From positions 5,278,214-5,342,213 of the forward strand of contig NC_092567.1 in NCBI RefSeq assembly GCF_037975245.1: 64,000 nucleotides of DNA, read 5' to 3'. Origin of the DNA: Apostichopus japonicus (Eukaryota > Echinodermata > Holothuroidea > Aspidochirotida > Stichopodidae). The position numbers and the translations under genes are program-made. A model generated the notes under the pieces. The model was not told the DNA's origin, did no database searches, and saw only the letters and a program-made list of their open reading frames with translations. Shown piece by piece: positions 37,864 to 52,900 of the stretch; within the stretch, counting starts at the first letter, position 1; every line of letters begins with the position of its first letter.

Positions 37864-40800
37864 ATCATTGCATGGGGCAAGTGGTGTGGGTTACTATGGA
37901 ATCAGGTGCCGTATACAGGGTCAGACCTCCATAACGCCCTAATAATGTGATATTATGTATAAATAATGTTTTGATGTCATTTCACTAGTTGAGTGGGAAT
38001 GAGGGGTGGGGATGATTGGAAAGCCCTAATCAGAATATATATGCTGTTGCATGTGCTGTATTCATACAATTTGATATATCATAGAGAAAATAGGGATGTA
38101 CACTGTTATGGCTTTCTCCTATTGTTTGAGAAAGATTTTTTTTACCATTTCCAACAGCATAGATTAAGGTGATGTATATTAAATGTAATGTCAAAGGTTT
38201 TTTTTTTTTCCAACTATTAGGGTCCCCATAATGTGTGTGAGAATTTAATGAACAGTCTAATATTAATTTTTGACCATCTTATTTTCACCGTTTCAAAGTT
38301 TTGATGTCATTCCAAATTGATGAACTGCTTAATCTCAAATGCATCAGTGTAGAAAATGATCTTGTCCAACTTTTACAGGCTCCACCCATATGTGGAACCA
38401 TAATGTTGGGCAAAAGGGGGGGGGGATTGCTGGAGGGGGAAACTGGGAAAGCAGCTATATGTAGGTTAGAGCTATCATTAGGATCAAATATTTGAAAGCA
38501 TAGGATTTTATGTGTATTCATCCTTGTTGAATGGGATGGAGGGTAGGGGAGGGGTGGGGGTGTCCAATTGACTTGGCTGCCCTATTGGTCGTCTATTTGC
38601 TTTTCTACCTGCTACGTAAAGTTTGATATGTCCTGAAAATTACAGTTTGTACACTATCACTCTATCTAGATCATTGCATGGGGCAAGTGGTGTGGGTTAC
38701 TATGGAATCAGGTACCGTATACAGGGTCAGACCCTCATAACGCCCTAATAATGTGATATTATGTATAAATAATGTTTTGATGTCATTCCACTAGTTGAGT
38801 GGGAATGAGGGGTGGGGATAATTGGAAAGCCCTAATCAGAATATATATGCTGTTGCATGTGCTGTATTCATACAATTTGATATATTATAGAGAAAATAGG
38901 AATGTACACTGTTATGGCTTTCTCCTATTGTTTGAGAAAGATTTTTTTTACCATTTCCAACAGCATAGATTAAGGTGATGTATATTAAATGTAATGTCAA
39001 AGGTTTTTTTTTCAACTATTAGGGTTCCAATGTGTGTGAGAATTAATGAACAGTCTAATATTAATTTTTGACCATCTTATTTTCACCGTTTCAAAGTTTT
39101 GATGTCATTCCAAATTGATGAACTGCTTAATCTCAAATGCATCAGTGTAGAAAATGATCTTGTCCAACTTTTACAGGCTCCACCCATATGTGGAACCATA
39201 ATGTTGTGCAAAAGGGAGGGGGGGGGGGGTTGCTGGAGGGGGAAACTGGGAAAGCAGCTATATGTAGGTTAGAGCTATCATTAGGATCAAATATTTGAAA
39301 GCATAGGATTTTATGTGTATTCATCCTTGTTGAATGGGATGGAGGGTCGGGGAGGGGTGGGGGGTGTCCAATTGACTTGGCTGCCCTATTGGTCGTCTAT
39401 TTGCTTTTCTACCTGCTACGTAAAGTTTGATATGTCCTGAAAATTACAGTTTGTACACTATCACTCTATCTAGATCATCGCATGTGGCAAGTGGTGTGGG
39501 TTACTATGGAATCAGGTACCGTATACAGGGTCAGACCTCCATAACGCCCTAATAATGTGATATTATGTATAAATAATGTTTTGATGTCATTTCACTAGTT
39601 GAGTGGGAATGAGGGGTGGGGATGATTGGAAAGCCCTAATCAGAATATATATGCTGTTGCATGTGCTGTATTCATACAATTTGATATATCATAGAGAAAA
39701 TAGGGATGTACACTGTTATGGCTTTCTCCTATTGTTTGAGAAAGATTTTTTTTACCATTTCCAACAGCATAGATTAAGGTGATGTATATTAAATGTGATG
39801 TCAAAGGTTTTTTTTTTCCAACTATTAGGGTCCCCATAATGTGTGTGAGAATTTAATGAACAGTCTAATATTAATTTTTGACCATCTTATTTTCACCGTT
39901 TCAAAGTTTTGATGTCATTCCAAATTGATGAACTGCTTAATCTCAAATGCATCAGTGTAGAAAATGATCTTGTCCAACTTTTACAGGCTCCACCCATATG
40001 TGGAACCATAATGTTGGGCAAAAGGGGGGGGGGGGATTGCTGGAGGGGGAAACTGGGAAAGCAGCTATATGTAGGTTAGAGCTATCATTAGGATCAAATA
40101 TTTGAAAGCATAGGATTTTATGTGTATTCATCCTTGTTGAATGGGATGGAGGGTAGGGGAGGGGTGGGGGTGTCCAATTGACTTGGCTGCCCTATTGGTC
40201 GTCTATTTGCTTTTCTACCTGCTACGTAAAGTTTGATATGTCCTGAAAATTACAGTTTGTACACTATCACTCTATCTAGATCATTGCATGGGGCAAGTGG
40301 TGTGGGTTACTATGGAATCAGGTACCGTATACAGGGTCAGACCCTCATAACGCCCTAATAATGTGATATTATGTATAAATAATGTTTTGATGTCATTCCA
40401 CTAGTTGAGTGGGAATGAGGGGTGGGGATAATTGGAAAGCCCTAATCAGAATATATATGCTGTTGCATGTGCTGTATTCATACAATTTGATATATTATAG
40501 AGAAAATAGGAATGTACACTGTTATGGCTTTCTCCTATTGTTTGAGAAAGATTTTTTTTACCATTTCCAACAGCATAGATTAAGGTGATGTATATTAAAT
40601 GTAATGTCAAAGGTTTTTTTTTTCAACTATTAGGGTTCCAATGTGTGTGAGAATTAATGAACAGTCTAATATTAATTTTTGACCATCTTATTTTCACCGT
40701 TTCAAAGTTTTGATGTCATTCCAAATTGATGAACTGCTTAATCTCAAATGCATCAGTGTAGAAAATGATCTTGTCCAACTTTTACAGGCTCCACCCATAT

Positions 40801-41082
40801 GTGGAACCATAATGTTGTGCAAAAGGGAGGGGGGGGGGTTGCTGGAGGGGGAAACTGGGAAAGCAGCTATATGTAGGTTAGAGCTATCATTAGGATCAAA
40901 TATTTGAAAGCATAGGATTTTATGTGTATTCATCCTTGTTGAATGGGATGGAGGGTCGGGGAGGGGTGGGGGGTGTCCAATTGACTTGGCTGCCCTATTG
41001 GTCGTCTATTTGCTTTTCTACCTGCTACGTAAAGTTTGATATGTCCTGAAAATTACAGTTTGTACACTATCACTCTATCTAG
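37864..41082 (+). repeat. Dimer HOR block 1, ~1610-bp period
   Basis: Units 51-54 begin at 37864, 38670, 39474 and 40280. Units 52 and 54 share ggggataattgg and gttgtgcaaaag. Units 51 and 53 match, including the ggggggattgctgg form. The dimers span 37864-39473 (1610 bp) and 39474-41082 (1609 bp). The variant atcatcgcatg begins both unit 53 and unit 55, showing that the exchange breakpoint kept the same phase. Confidence 0.93.
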
Positions 41083-44000
41083 ATCATCGCATGTGGCAAG
41101 TGGTGTGGGTTACTATGGAATCAGGTACCGTATACAGGGTCAGACCTCCATAACGCCCTAATAATGTGATATTATGTATAAATAATGTTTTGATGTCATT
41201 TCACTAGTTGAGTGGGAATGAGGGGTGGGGATGATTGGAAAGCCCTAATCAGAATATATAATCAGAATATATATGCTGTTGCATGTGCTGTATTCATACA
41301 ATTTGATATATCATATAGAAAATAGGGATGTACACTGTTATGGCTTTCTCCTATTGTTTGAGAAAGATTTTTTTTACCATTTCCAACAGCTAGGATTAAG
41401 GTGATGTATATTAAATGTAATGTCAAAGGTTTTTTTTTTTCCAACTATTAGGGTCCCCATAATGTGTGTGAGAATTTAATGAACAGTCTAATATTAATTT
41501 TTGACCATCTTATTTTCACCGTTTCAAAGTTTTGATGTCATACCAAATTGATGAACTGCTTAATCTCAAATGCATCAGTGTAGAAAATGATCTTGTCCAA
41601 CTTTTACAGGCTCCACCCATATGTGCAACCATAAAGTTGGGCAAAAGGGAGGGGGGGGGGGGTTGCCTGAGGGGGAAACTGGGAAAATCAGCTATATGTA
41701 GGTTAGAGCTATCATTAGGATCAAATATTTGAAAGCATAGGATTTTATGTGTATTCATCCTTGTTGAATGGGATGGAGGGTCGGGGAGGGGTGGGGGGTG
41801 TCCAATTGACTTGGCTGCCCTATTGGTCGTCTATTTGCTTTTCTACCTGCTACGTAAAGTTTGATATGTCCTGAAAATTACAGTTTGTACACTATCACTC
41901 TATCTAGATCATTGCATGTGGCAAGTGGTGTGGGTTACTATGGAATCAGGTACCGTATACAGGGTCAGACCTCCATAACGTCCTAATAATGTGATATTAT
42001 GTATAAATAATGTTTTGATGTCATTCCACTAGTTGTGTGGGAATGAGGGGTGGGGATGATTGGAAAGCCCTAATCAGAATATATATGCTGTTGCATGTGC
42101 TGTATTCATACAATTTGATATATTATAGAGAAAATAGGAATGTACACTGTTATGGCTTTCTCCTATTGTTTGAGAAAGATTTTTTTTACCATTTCCAACA
42201 GCATAGATTAAGGTGATGTATATTAAATGTAATGTCAAAGGTTTTTTTTTTTTTTCAACTACAAGGGTTCCAATGTGTGTGAGAATTAATGAACAGTCTA
42301 ATATTAATTTTTGACCATCTTATTTTCACCGTTTCAAAGTTTTGATGTCATTCCAAATTGATGAACTGCTTAATCTCAAATGCATCAGTGTAGAAAATGA
42401 TCTTGTCCAACTTTTACAGGCTCCACCCATATGTGGAACCATAATGTTGGGCAAAGGGGGGGGGGGATTGCTGAAGGGGGAAACTGGGAAAGCAGCTATA
42501 TGTAGGTTAGAGCTATCATTAGGATCAAATATTTGAAAGCATAGGATTTTATGTGTATTCATCCTTGTTGAATGGGATGGAGGGTAGGGGAGGGGTGGGG
42601 GGTGTCCAATTGACTTGGCTGCCCTATTGGTCGTCTATTTGCTTTTCTACCTGCTACGTAAAGTTTGATATGTCCTGAAAATTACAGTTTGTACACTATC
42701 ACTCTATCTAGATCATTGCATGGGGCAAGTGGTGTGGGTTACTATGGAATCAGGTACCGTATACAGGGTCAGACCTCCATAACGCCCTAATAATGTGATA
42801 TTATGTATAAATAATGTTTTGATGTCATTTCACTAGTTGAGTGGGAATGAGGGGTGCGGATGATTGGAAAGCCCTAATCAGAATATATAATCAGAATATA
42901 TATGCTGTTGCATGTGCTGTATTCATACAATTTGATATATCATAGAGAAAATAGGGATGTACACTGTTATGGCTTTCTCCTATTGTTTGAGAAAGATTTT
43001 TTTTACCATTTCCAACAGCATGGATTAAGGTGATGTATATTAAATGTAATGTCAAAGGTTTTTTTTTTTTTCCAACTATTAGGGTCCCCATAATGTGTGT
43101 GAGAATTTAATGAACAGTCTAATATTAATTTTTGACCATCTTATTTTCACCGTTTCAAAGTTTTGATGTCATACCAAATTGATGAACTGCTTAATCTCAA
43201 ATGCATCAGGGTAGAAAATGATCTTGTCCAACTTTTACAGGCTCCACCCATATGTGCAACCATAATGTTGGGCAAAAGGGAGGGGGGGGGGGGTTGCTGG
43301 AGGGGGAAACTGGGAAAGCAGCTATATGTAGGTTAGAGCTATCATTTGGATCAAATATTTGAAAGCATAGGATTTTATGTGTATTCATCCTTGTTGAATG
43401 GGATGGAGGGTCGGGGAGGGGTGGGGGGTGTCCAATTGACTTGGCTGCCCTATTGGTCGTCTATTTGCTTTTCTACCTGCTACGTAAAGTTTGATATGTC
43501 CTGAAAATTACAGTTTGTACACTATCACTCTATCTAGATCATTGCATGTGGCAAGTGGTGTGGGTTACTATGGAATCAGGTACCGTATACAGGGTCAGAC
43601 CTCCATAACGTCCTAATAATGTGATATTATGTATAAATAATGTTTTGATGTCATTCCACTAGTTGTGTGGGAATGAGGGGTGGGGATGATTGGAAAGCCC
43701 TAATCAGAATATATATGCTGTTGCATGTGCTGTATTCATACAATTTGATGTATTATAGAGAAAATAGGAATGTACACTGTTATGGCTTTCTCCTATTGTT
43801 TGAGAAAGATTTTTTTTACCATTTCCAACAGCATAGATTAAGGTGATGTATATTAAATGTAATGTCAAAGGTTTTTTTTTTTCAACTACAAGGGTTCCAA
43901 TGTGTGTGAGAATTAATGAACAGTCTAATATTAATTTTTGACCATCTTATTTTCACCGTTTCAAAGTTTTGATGTCATTCCAAATTGATGAACTGCTTAA

Positions 44001-44340
44001 TCTCAAATGCATCAGTGTAGAAAATGATCTTGTCCAACTTTTACAGGCTCCACCCATATGTGGAACAATAATGTTGGGCAAAAGGGAGGGGGGGGGGGGT
44101 TGCTGGAGGGGGAACTGGGAAAGCAGCTATTGTAGGTTAGAGCTATCATTAGGATCAAATATTTGAAAGCATAGGATTTTATGTGTATTCATCCTTGTTG
44201 AATGGGATGGAGGGTCGGGGAGGGGTGGGGGTGTCCAATTGACTTGGCTGCCCTATTGGTCGTCTATTTGCTTTTCTACCTGCTACGTAAAGTTTCATAT
44301 GTCCTGAAAATTACAGTTTGTACACTATCACTCTATCTAG
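41083..44340 (+). repeat. Dimer HOR block 2, 1629-bp period
   Basis: Units 55-58 begin at 41083, 41908, 42712 and 43538 (825, 804, 826 and 803 bp). The long units 55 and 57 carry a duplicated aatcagaatata segment (41247-41270 and 42876-42899). Units 56 and 58 share ccataacgtcctaat, ctagttgtgtggg and caactacaaggg. Both dimers come to 1629 bp. Unit 58 also opens the tetramer block that follows. Confidence 0.92.
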
Positions 44341-47300
44341 ATCATTGCATGTGGCAAGAGGTGTAGGTTACTATGGAATCAGGTACCGTATACAGGGTCA
44401 GACCTCCATAACGCCCTAATAATGTGATATTATGTATAAATAATGTTTTGATGTCATTTCACTAGTTGAGTGGGAATGAGGGGTGGGGATGATTGGAAAG
44501 CCCTAATCAGAATATATATGCTGTTGCATGCATGTATTCATACAATTTGATATATTATAGAGAAAATAGGGATGCATGTACACTGTTATGGCTTTCTCCT
44601 ATTGTTTGAGAAAGATTTTTTTTACCATTTCCAACAGCATAGATTAAGGTGATGTATATTAAATGTAATGTCAAAGGTTTTTTTTTTTCAACTATTAGGG
44701 TCCCCATAATGTGTGTGAGAATTAATGAACAGTCTATTATTAATTTTTGACCATCTTATTTTCACCGTTTCAAAGTTTTGATGTCATTCCAAATTGATGA
44801 ACTGCTTAATCTCAAATGCATCAGTGTAGAAAATGATCTTGTCCAACTTTTACAGGCTCCACCCATATGTGGAACCATAATGTTGGGCAAAAGGGAGGGG
44901 GGGGGGGTTGCTGGAGGGGGAAACTGGGAAAGCAGCTATTGTAGGTTAGAGCTATCATTAGGATCAAATATTTGAAAGCATAGGATTTTATGTGTATTCA
45001 TCCTTGTTGAATGGGATGGAGGGTCGGGGAGGGGTGGGGGGTGTCCAATTGACTTGGCTGCCCTATTGGTCGTCTATTTGCTTTTCTACCTGCTACGTAA
45101 AGTTTCATATGTCCTGAAAATTACAGTTTGTACACTATCACTCTATCTAGATCATTGCATGTGGCAAGTAGTGTGGGTTACTATGGAATCAGGTACCGTA
45201 TACAGGGTCAGACCTCCATAACGCCCTAATAATGTGATATTATGTATAAATAATGTTTTGATGTCATTTCACTAGTTGAGTGGGAATGAGGGGTGGGGAT
45301 GATTGGAAAGCCCTAATCAGAATATATATGCTGTCGCATGCATGTATTCATACAATTTGATATATTATAGAGAAAATAGGGATGCATGTACACTGTTATG
45401 GCTTTCTCCTATTGTTTGAGAAAGATTTTTTTTACTATTTCCAACAGCATAGATTAAGGTGATGTATATTAAATGTAATGTCAAAGGTTTTTTTTTCAAC
45501 TATTAGGGTCCCCATAATGTGTGTGAGAATTAATGAACAGTCTAATATTAATTTTTGACCATCTTATTTTCACCGTTTCAAAGTTTTGATGTCATACCAA
45601 ATTGATGAACTGCTTAATCTCAAATGCATCAGTGTAGAAAATGATCTTGTCCAACTTTTACAGGCTCCACCCATATGTGGAACCATAATGTTGGGCAAAA
45701 GGGAGGGGGGGGGGGTTGCTGGAGGGGGAAACTGGGAAAGCAGCTATATGTAGGTTAGAGCTATCATTAGGATCAAATATTTGAAAGCATAGGATTTTAT
45801 GCGTATTCATCCTTGTTGAATGGGATGGAGGGTCGGGGAGGGGTGGGGGGTGTCCAATTGACTTGGCTGCCCTATTGGTCGTCTATTTGCTTTTCTACCT
45901 GCTACGTAAAGTTTCATATGTCCTGAAAATTACAGTTTGTACACTATCACTCTATCTAGATCATTGCATGTGGCAAGTAGTGTGGGTTACTATGGAATCA
46001 GGTACCGTATACAGGGTCAGACCTCCATAACGCCCTAATAATGTGATATTATGTATAAATAATGTTTTGATGTCATTTCACTAGTTGAGTGGGAATGAGG
46101 GGTGGGGATGATTGGAAAGCCCTAATCAGAATATATATGCTGTTGCATGCATGTATTCATACAATTTGATATATTATAGAGAAAATAGGGATGCATGTAC
46201 ACTGTTATGGCTTTCTCCTATTGTTTGAGAAAGATTTTTTTTACTATTTCCAACAGCATAGATTAAGGTGATGTATATTAAATGTAATGTCAAAGTTTTT
46301 TTTTTTCAACTATTAGGGTCCCCATAATGTGTGTGAGAATTAATGAACAGTCTAATATTAATTTTTGACCATCTTATTTTCACCGTTTCAAAGTTTTGAT
46401 GTCATACCAAATTGATGAACTGCTTAATCTCAAATGCATCAGTGTAGAAAATGATCTTGTCCAACTTTTACAGGCTCCACCCATATGTGGAACCATAATG
46501 TTGGGCAAAAGGGAGGGGGGGGGGGTTGCTGGAGGGGGAAACTGGGAAAGCAGCTATATGTAGGTTAGAGCTATCATTTGGATCAAATATTTGAAAGCAT
46601 AGGATTTTATGTGTATTCATCCTTGTTGAATGGGATGGAGGGTCGGGGAGGGGTGGGGGGTGTCCAATTGACTTGGCTGCCCTATTGGTCGTCTATTTGC
46701 TTTTCTACCTGCTACGTAAAGTTTGATATGTCCTGAAAATTACAGTTTGTACACTATCACTCTATCTAGATCATTGCATGTGGCAAGTGGTGTGGGTTAC
46801 TATGGAATCAGGTACCGTATACAGGGTCAGACCTCCATAACGTCCTAATAATGTGATATTATGTATAAATAATGTTTTGATGTCATTCCACTAGTTGTGT
46901 GGGAATGAGGGGTGGGGATGATTGGAAAGCCCTAATCAGAATATATATGCTGTTGCATGTGCTGTATTCATACAATTTGATATATTATAGAGAAAATAGG
47001 AATGTACACTGTTATGGCTTTCTCCTATTGTTTGAGAAAGATTTTTTTTACCATTTCCAACAGCATAGATTAAGGTGATGTATATTAAATGTAATGTCAA
47101 AGGTTTTTTTTTTTCAACTACAAGGGTTCCAATGTGTGTGAGAATTAATGAACAGTCTAATATTAATTTTTGACCATCTTATTTTCACCGTTTCAAAGTT
47201 TTGATGTCATTCCAAATTGATGAACTGCTTAATCTCAAATGCATCAGTGTAGAAAATGATCTTGTCCAACTTTTACAGGCTCCACCCATATGTGGAACCA

Positions 47301-49996
47301 TAATGTTGGGCAAAAGGGAGGGGGGGGGGGGTTGCTGGAGGGGGAACTGGGAAAGCAGCTATTGTAGGTTAGAGCTATCATTAGGATCAAATATTTGAAA
47401 GCATAGGATTTTATGTGTATTCATCCTTGTTGAATGGGATGGAGGGTCGGGGAGGGGTGGGGGTGTCCAATTGACTTGGCTGCCCTATTGGTCGTCTATT
47501 TGCTTTTCTACCTGCTACGTAAAGTTTCATATGTCCTGAAAATTACAGTTTGTACACTATCACTCTATCTAGATCATTGCATGTGGCAAGAGGTGTAGGT
47601 TACTATGGAATCAGGTACCGTATACAGGGTCAGACCTCCATAACGCCCTAATAATGTGATATTATGTATAAATAATGTTTTGATGTCATTTCACTAGTTG
47701 AGTGGGAATGAGGGGTGGGGATGATTGGAAAGCCCTAATCAGAATATATATGCTGTTGCATGCATATATTCATACAATTTGATATATTATAGAGAAAATA
47801 GGGATGCATGTACACTGTTATGGCTTTCTCCTATTGTTTGAGAAAGATTTTTTTTACCATTTCCAACAGCATAGATTAAGGTGATGTATATTAAATGTAA
47901 TGTCAAAGGGTTTTTTTTTCAACTATTAGGGTCCCCATAATGTGTGTGAGAATTAATGAACAGTCTAATATTAATTTTTGACCATCTTATTTTCACCGTT
48001 TCAAAGTTTTGATGTCATACCAAATTGATGAACTGCTTAATCTCAAATGCATCAGTGTAGAAAATGATCTTGTCCAACTTTTACAGGCTCCACCCATATG
48101 TGGAACCATAATGTTGGGCAAAAGGGAGGGGGGGGGGTTGCTGGAGGGGGAAACTGGGAAAGCAGCTATATGTAGGTTAGAGCTATCATTAGGATCAAAT
48201 ATATGAAAGCATAGGATTTTATGTCTATTCATCCTTGTTGAATGGGATGGAGGGTCGGGGAGGGGTGGGGGGTGTCCAATTGACTTGGCTGCCCTATTGG
48301 TCGTCTATTTGCTTTTCTACCTGCTACGTAAAGTTTGATATGTCCTGAAAATTACAGTTTGTACACTATCACTCTATCTAGATCATTGCATGTGGCAAGT
48401 GGTGTGGGTTACTATGGAATCAGGTACCGTATACAGGGTCAGACCTCCATAATGCCCTAATAATGTGATATTATGTATAAATAATGTTTTGATGTCATTT
48501 CACTAGTAGAGTGGGAATGAGGGGTGGGGATGATTGGAAAGCCCTAATCAGAATATATATGCTGTTGCATGTGCTGTATTCATACAATTTGATATATCAT
48601 AGAGAAAATAGGGATGTACACTGTTATGGCTTTCTCCTATTGTTTGAGAAAGATTTTTTTTACCATTTCCAACAGCATAGATTAAGGTGATGTATATTAA
48701 ATGTAATGTCAAAGGTTTTTTTTTTTCAACTATTAGGGTCCCCATAATGTGTGTGAGAATTAATGAACAGTCTATTATTAATTTTTGACCATCTTATTTT
48801 CACCGTTTCAAAGTTTTGATGTCATTCCAAATTGATGAACTGCTTAATCTCAAATGCATCAGTGTAGAAAATGATCTTGTCCAACTTTTACAGGCTCCAC
48901 CCATATGTGGAACCATAATGTTGGGCAAAAGGGAGGGGGGGGGGTTGCTGGAGGGGGAAACTGGGAAGCAGCTATTGTAGGTTAGAGCTATCATTAGGAT
49001 CAAATATTTGAAAGCATAGGATTTTATGCGTATTCATCCTTGTTGAATGGGATGGAGGGTCGGGGAGGGGTGGGGGGTGTCCAATTGACTTGGCTGCCCT
49101 ATTGGTCGTCTATTTGCTTTTCTACCTGCTACGTAAAGTTTCATATGTCCTGAAAATTACAGTTTGTACACTATCACTCTATCTAGATCATTGCATGTGG
49201 CAAGTAGTGTGGGTTACTATGGAATCAGGTACCGTATACAGGGTCAGACCTCCATAACGCCCTAATAATGTGATATTATGTATAAATAATGTTTTGATGT
49301 CATTTCACTAGTTGAGTGGGAATGAGGGGTGGGGATGATTGGAAAGCCCTAATCAGAATATATATGCTGTTGCATGCATGTATTCATACAATTTGATATA
49401 TTATAGAGAAAATAGGGATGCATGTACACTGTTATGGCTTTCTCCTATTGTTTGAGAAAGATTTTTTTTACTATTTCCAACAGCATAGATTAAGGTGATG
49501 TATATTAAATGTAATGTCAAAGTTTTTTTTTTTCAACTATTAGGGTCCCCATAATGTGTGTGAGAATTAATGAACAGTCTAATATTAATTTTTGACCATC
49601 TTATTTTCACCGTTTCAAAGTTTTGATGTCATACCAAATTGATGAACTGCTTAATCTCAAATGCATCAGTGTAGAAAATGATCTTGTCCAACTTTTACAG
49701 GCTCCACCCATATGTGGAACCATAATGTTGGGCAAAAGGGAGGGGGGGGGGGGTTGCTGGAGGGGGAAACTGGGAAAGCAGCTATATGTAGGTTAGAGCT
49801 ATCATTAGGATCAAATATTTGAAAGCATAGGATTTTATGCGTATTCATCCTTGTTGAATGGATGGAGGGTCGGGGAGGGGTGGGGGGTGTCCAATTGACT
49901 TGGCTGCCCTATTGGTCGTCTATTTGCTTTTCTACCTGCTACGTAAAGTTTCATATGTCCTGAAAATTACAGTTTGTACACTATCACTCTATCTAG
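43538..49996 (+). repeat. Third tetramer HOR block, ~3.23-kb period
   Basis: Units 58-65 begin at 43538, 44341, 45151, 45960, 46770, 47573, 48382 and 49187. Unit 58 matches 62 (cgtcctaat, caactacaaggg, ctattgtaggttag) and 59 matches 63 (gcaagaggtgtagg). Unit 61 matches 65 (gtagtgtggg, tttactatttcc, gtcaaag followed at once by the T-tract). Offsets are 3232, 3232, 3231 and 3227 bp. Position 60/64 agrees less well and may have been replaced. The change agtttcatatgtcc is spread through 58, 59, 60, 62, 64 and 65. Confidence 0.89.
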
Positions 49997-52900
49997 ATCA
50001 TTGCATGTGGCAAGTGGTGTGGGTTACTATGGAATCAGGTACCGTATACAGGGTCAGACCTCCATAACGCCCTAATAATGTGATATTATGTATAAATAAT
50101 GTTTTGATGTCATTTCACTAGTTGAGTGGGAATGAGGGGTGGGGATGATTGGAAAGCCCTAATCAGAATATATATGCTGTTGCATGTGTTGTATTCATAC
50201 AATTTGATATATCATAGAGAAAATAGGGATGTACACTGTTATGGCTTTCTCCTATTGTTTGAGAAAGATATTTTTTACCATTTCCAACAGCATAGATGAA
50301 GGTGATGTATATTAAATGTAATGTCAAAGGTTTTTTTTTTCAACTATTAGGGTCCCCATAATGTGTGTGAGAATTAATGAACAGTCTATTATTAATTTTT
50401 GACCATCTTATTTTCACCGTTTCAAAGTTTTGATGTCATTCCAAATTGATGAACTGCTTAATCTCAAATGCATCAGTGTAGAAAATGATCTTGTCCAACT
50501 TTTACAGGCTCCACCCATATGTGAAACCATAATGTGGGCAAAAGGGAGGGGGGGGGGGGTTGCTGGAGGGGGAAACTGGGAAAGCAGCTATATGTAGGTT
50601 AGAGCTATCATTAGGATCAAATATTTGAAAGCATAGGATTTTATGTGTATTCATCCTTGTTGAATGGGATGGAGGGTCGGGGAGGGGTGGGGGGTGTCCA
50701 ATTGACTTGGCTGCCCTATTGGTCGTCTATTTGCTTTTCTACCTGCTACGTAAAGTTTGATATGTCCTGAAAATTACAGTTTGTACACTATCACTCTATC
50801 TAGATCATTGCATGTGGCAAGTGGTGTGGGTTACTATGGAATCAGGTACCGTATACAGGGTCAGACCTCCATAACGCCCTAATAATGTGATATTATGTAT
50901 AAATAATGTTTTGATGTCATTTCACTAGTTGAGTGGGAATGAGGGGTGGGGATGATTGGAAAGCCCTAATCAGAATATATATGCTGTTGCATGCATGTAT
51001 TCATACAATTTGATATATTATAGAGAAAATAGGGATGCATGTACACTGTTATGGCTTTCTCCTATTGTTTGAGAAAGATTTATTTTACCATTTCCAACAG
51101 CATAGATTAAGGTGATGTATATTAAATGTAATGTCAAAGGGTTTTTTTTCAACTATTAGGGTCCCAATGTGTGTGAGAATTAATGAACAGTCTAATATTA
51201 ATTTTTGACCATCTTATTTTCACCGTTTCAAAGTTTTGATGTCATACCAAATTGATGAACTGCTTAATCTCAAATGCATCTGTGTAGAAAATGATCTTGT
51301 CCAACTTTTACAGGCTCCACCCATATGTGGAACCATAATGTTGGGCAAAAAGGAGGGGGGGGGGTTGCTGGAGGGGGAAACTGGGAAAGCAGCTATATGT
51401 AGGTTAGAGCTATCATTAGGATCAAATATTTGAAAGCATAGGATTTTATGTGTATTCATCCTTGTTGAATGGGATGGAGGGTCGGGGAGGGGTGGGGGGT
51501 GTCCAATTGACTTGGCTGCCCTATTGGTCGTCTATTTGCTTTTCTACCTGCTACGTAAAGTTTGATATGTCCTGAAAATTACAGTTTGTACACTATCACT
51601 CTATCTAGATAATTGCATGTGGCAAGTGGTGTGGGTTACTATGGAATCAGGTACCGTATACAGGGTCAGACCTCCATAACGCCCTAATAATGTGATATTA
51701 TGTATAAATAATGTTTTGATGTCATTTCGCTAGTTGAGTGGGAATGAGGGGTGGGGATGATTGGAAAGCCCTAATCAGAATATATATGCTGTTGCATGCA
51801 TATATTCATACAATTTGATATATCATAGAGAAAATAGGGATGTACACTGTTATGGCTTTCTCCTATTGTTTGAGAAAGATATTTTTTACCATTTCCAACA
51901 GCATAGATTAAGGTGATGTATATTAAATGTAATGTCAAAGGTTTTTTTTTTCAACTATTAGGGTCCCCATAATGTGTGTGAGAATTAATGAACAGTCTAT
52001 TATGAATTTTTGACCATCTTATTTTCACCGTTTCAAAGTTTTGATGTCATTCCAAATTGATGAACTGCTTAATCTCAAATGCATCAGTGTAGAAAATGAT
52101 CTTGTCCAACTTTTACAGGCTCCACCCATATGTGAAACCATAATGTGGGCAAAAGGGAGGGGGGGGGGGTTGCTGGAGGGGGAAACTGGGAAAGCAGCTA
52201 TATGTAGGTTAGAGCTATCATTAGGATCAAATATTTGAAAGCATAGGATTTTATGTGTATTCATCCTTGTTGAATGGGATGGAGGGTCGGGGAGGGGTGG
52301 GGGGTGTCCAATTGACTTGGCTGCCCTATTGGTCGTCTATTTGCTTTTCTACCTGCTACGTAAAGTTTGATATGTCCTGAAAATTACAGTTTGTACACTA
52401 TCACTCTATCTAGATCATTGCATGTGGCAAGTGGTGTGGGTTACTATGGAATCAGGTACCGTATACAGGGTCAGACCTCCATAACGCCCTAATAATGTGA
52501 TATTATGTAAAAATAATGTTTTGATGTCATTTCACTAGTTGAGTGGGAATGAGGGGTGGGGATGATTGGAAAGCCCTAATCAGAATATATATGCTGTTGC
52601 ATGTGCTGTATTCATACAATTTGATATATTATAGAGAAAATAGGGATGCATGTACACTGTTATGGCTTTCTCCTATTGTTTGAGAAAGATTTTTTTTACC
52701 ATTTCCAACAGCATAGATTAAGGTGATGTATATTAAATGTAATGTCAAAGGGTTTTTTTTTTTTTTTCAACTATTAGCGTCCCAATGTGTGTGAGAATTA
52801 ATGAACAGTCTAATATTAATTTTTGACCATCTTATTTTCACCGTTTCAAAGTTTTGATGTCATACCAAATTGATGAACTGCTTAATCTCAAATGCATCTG

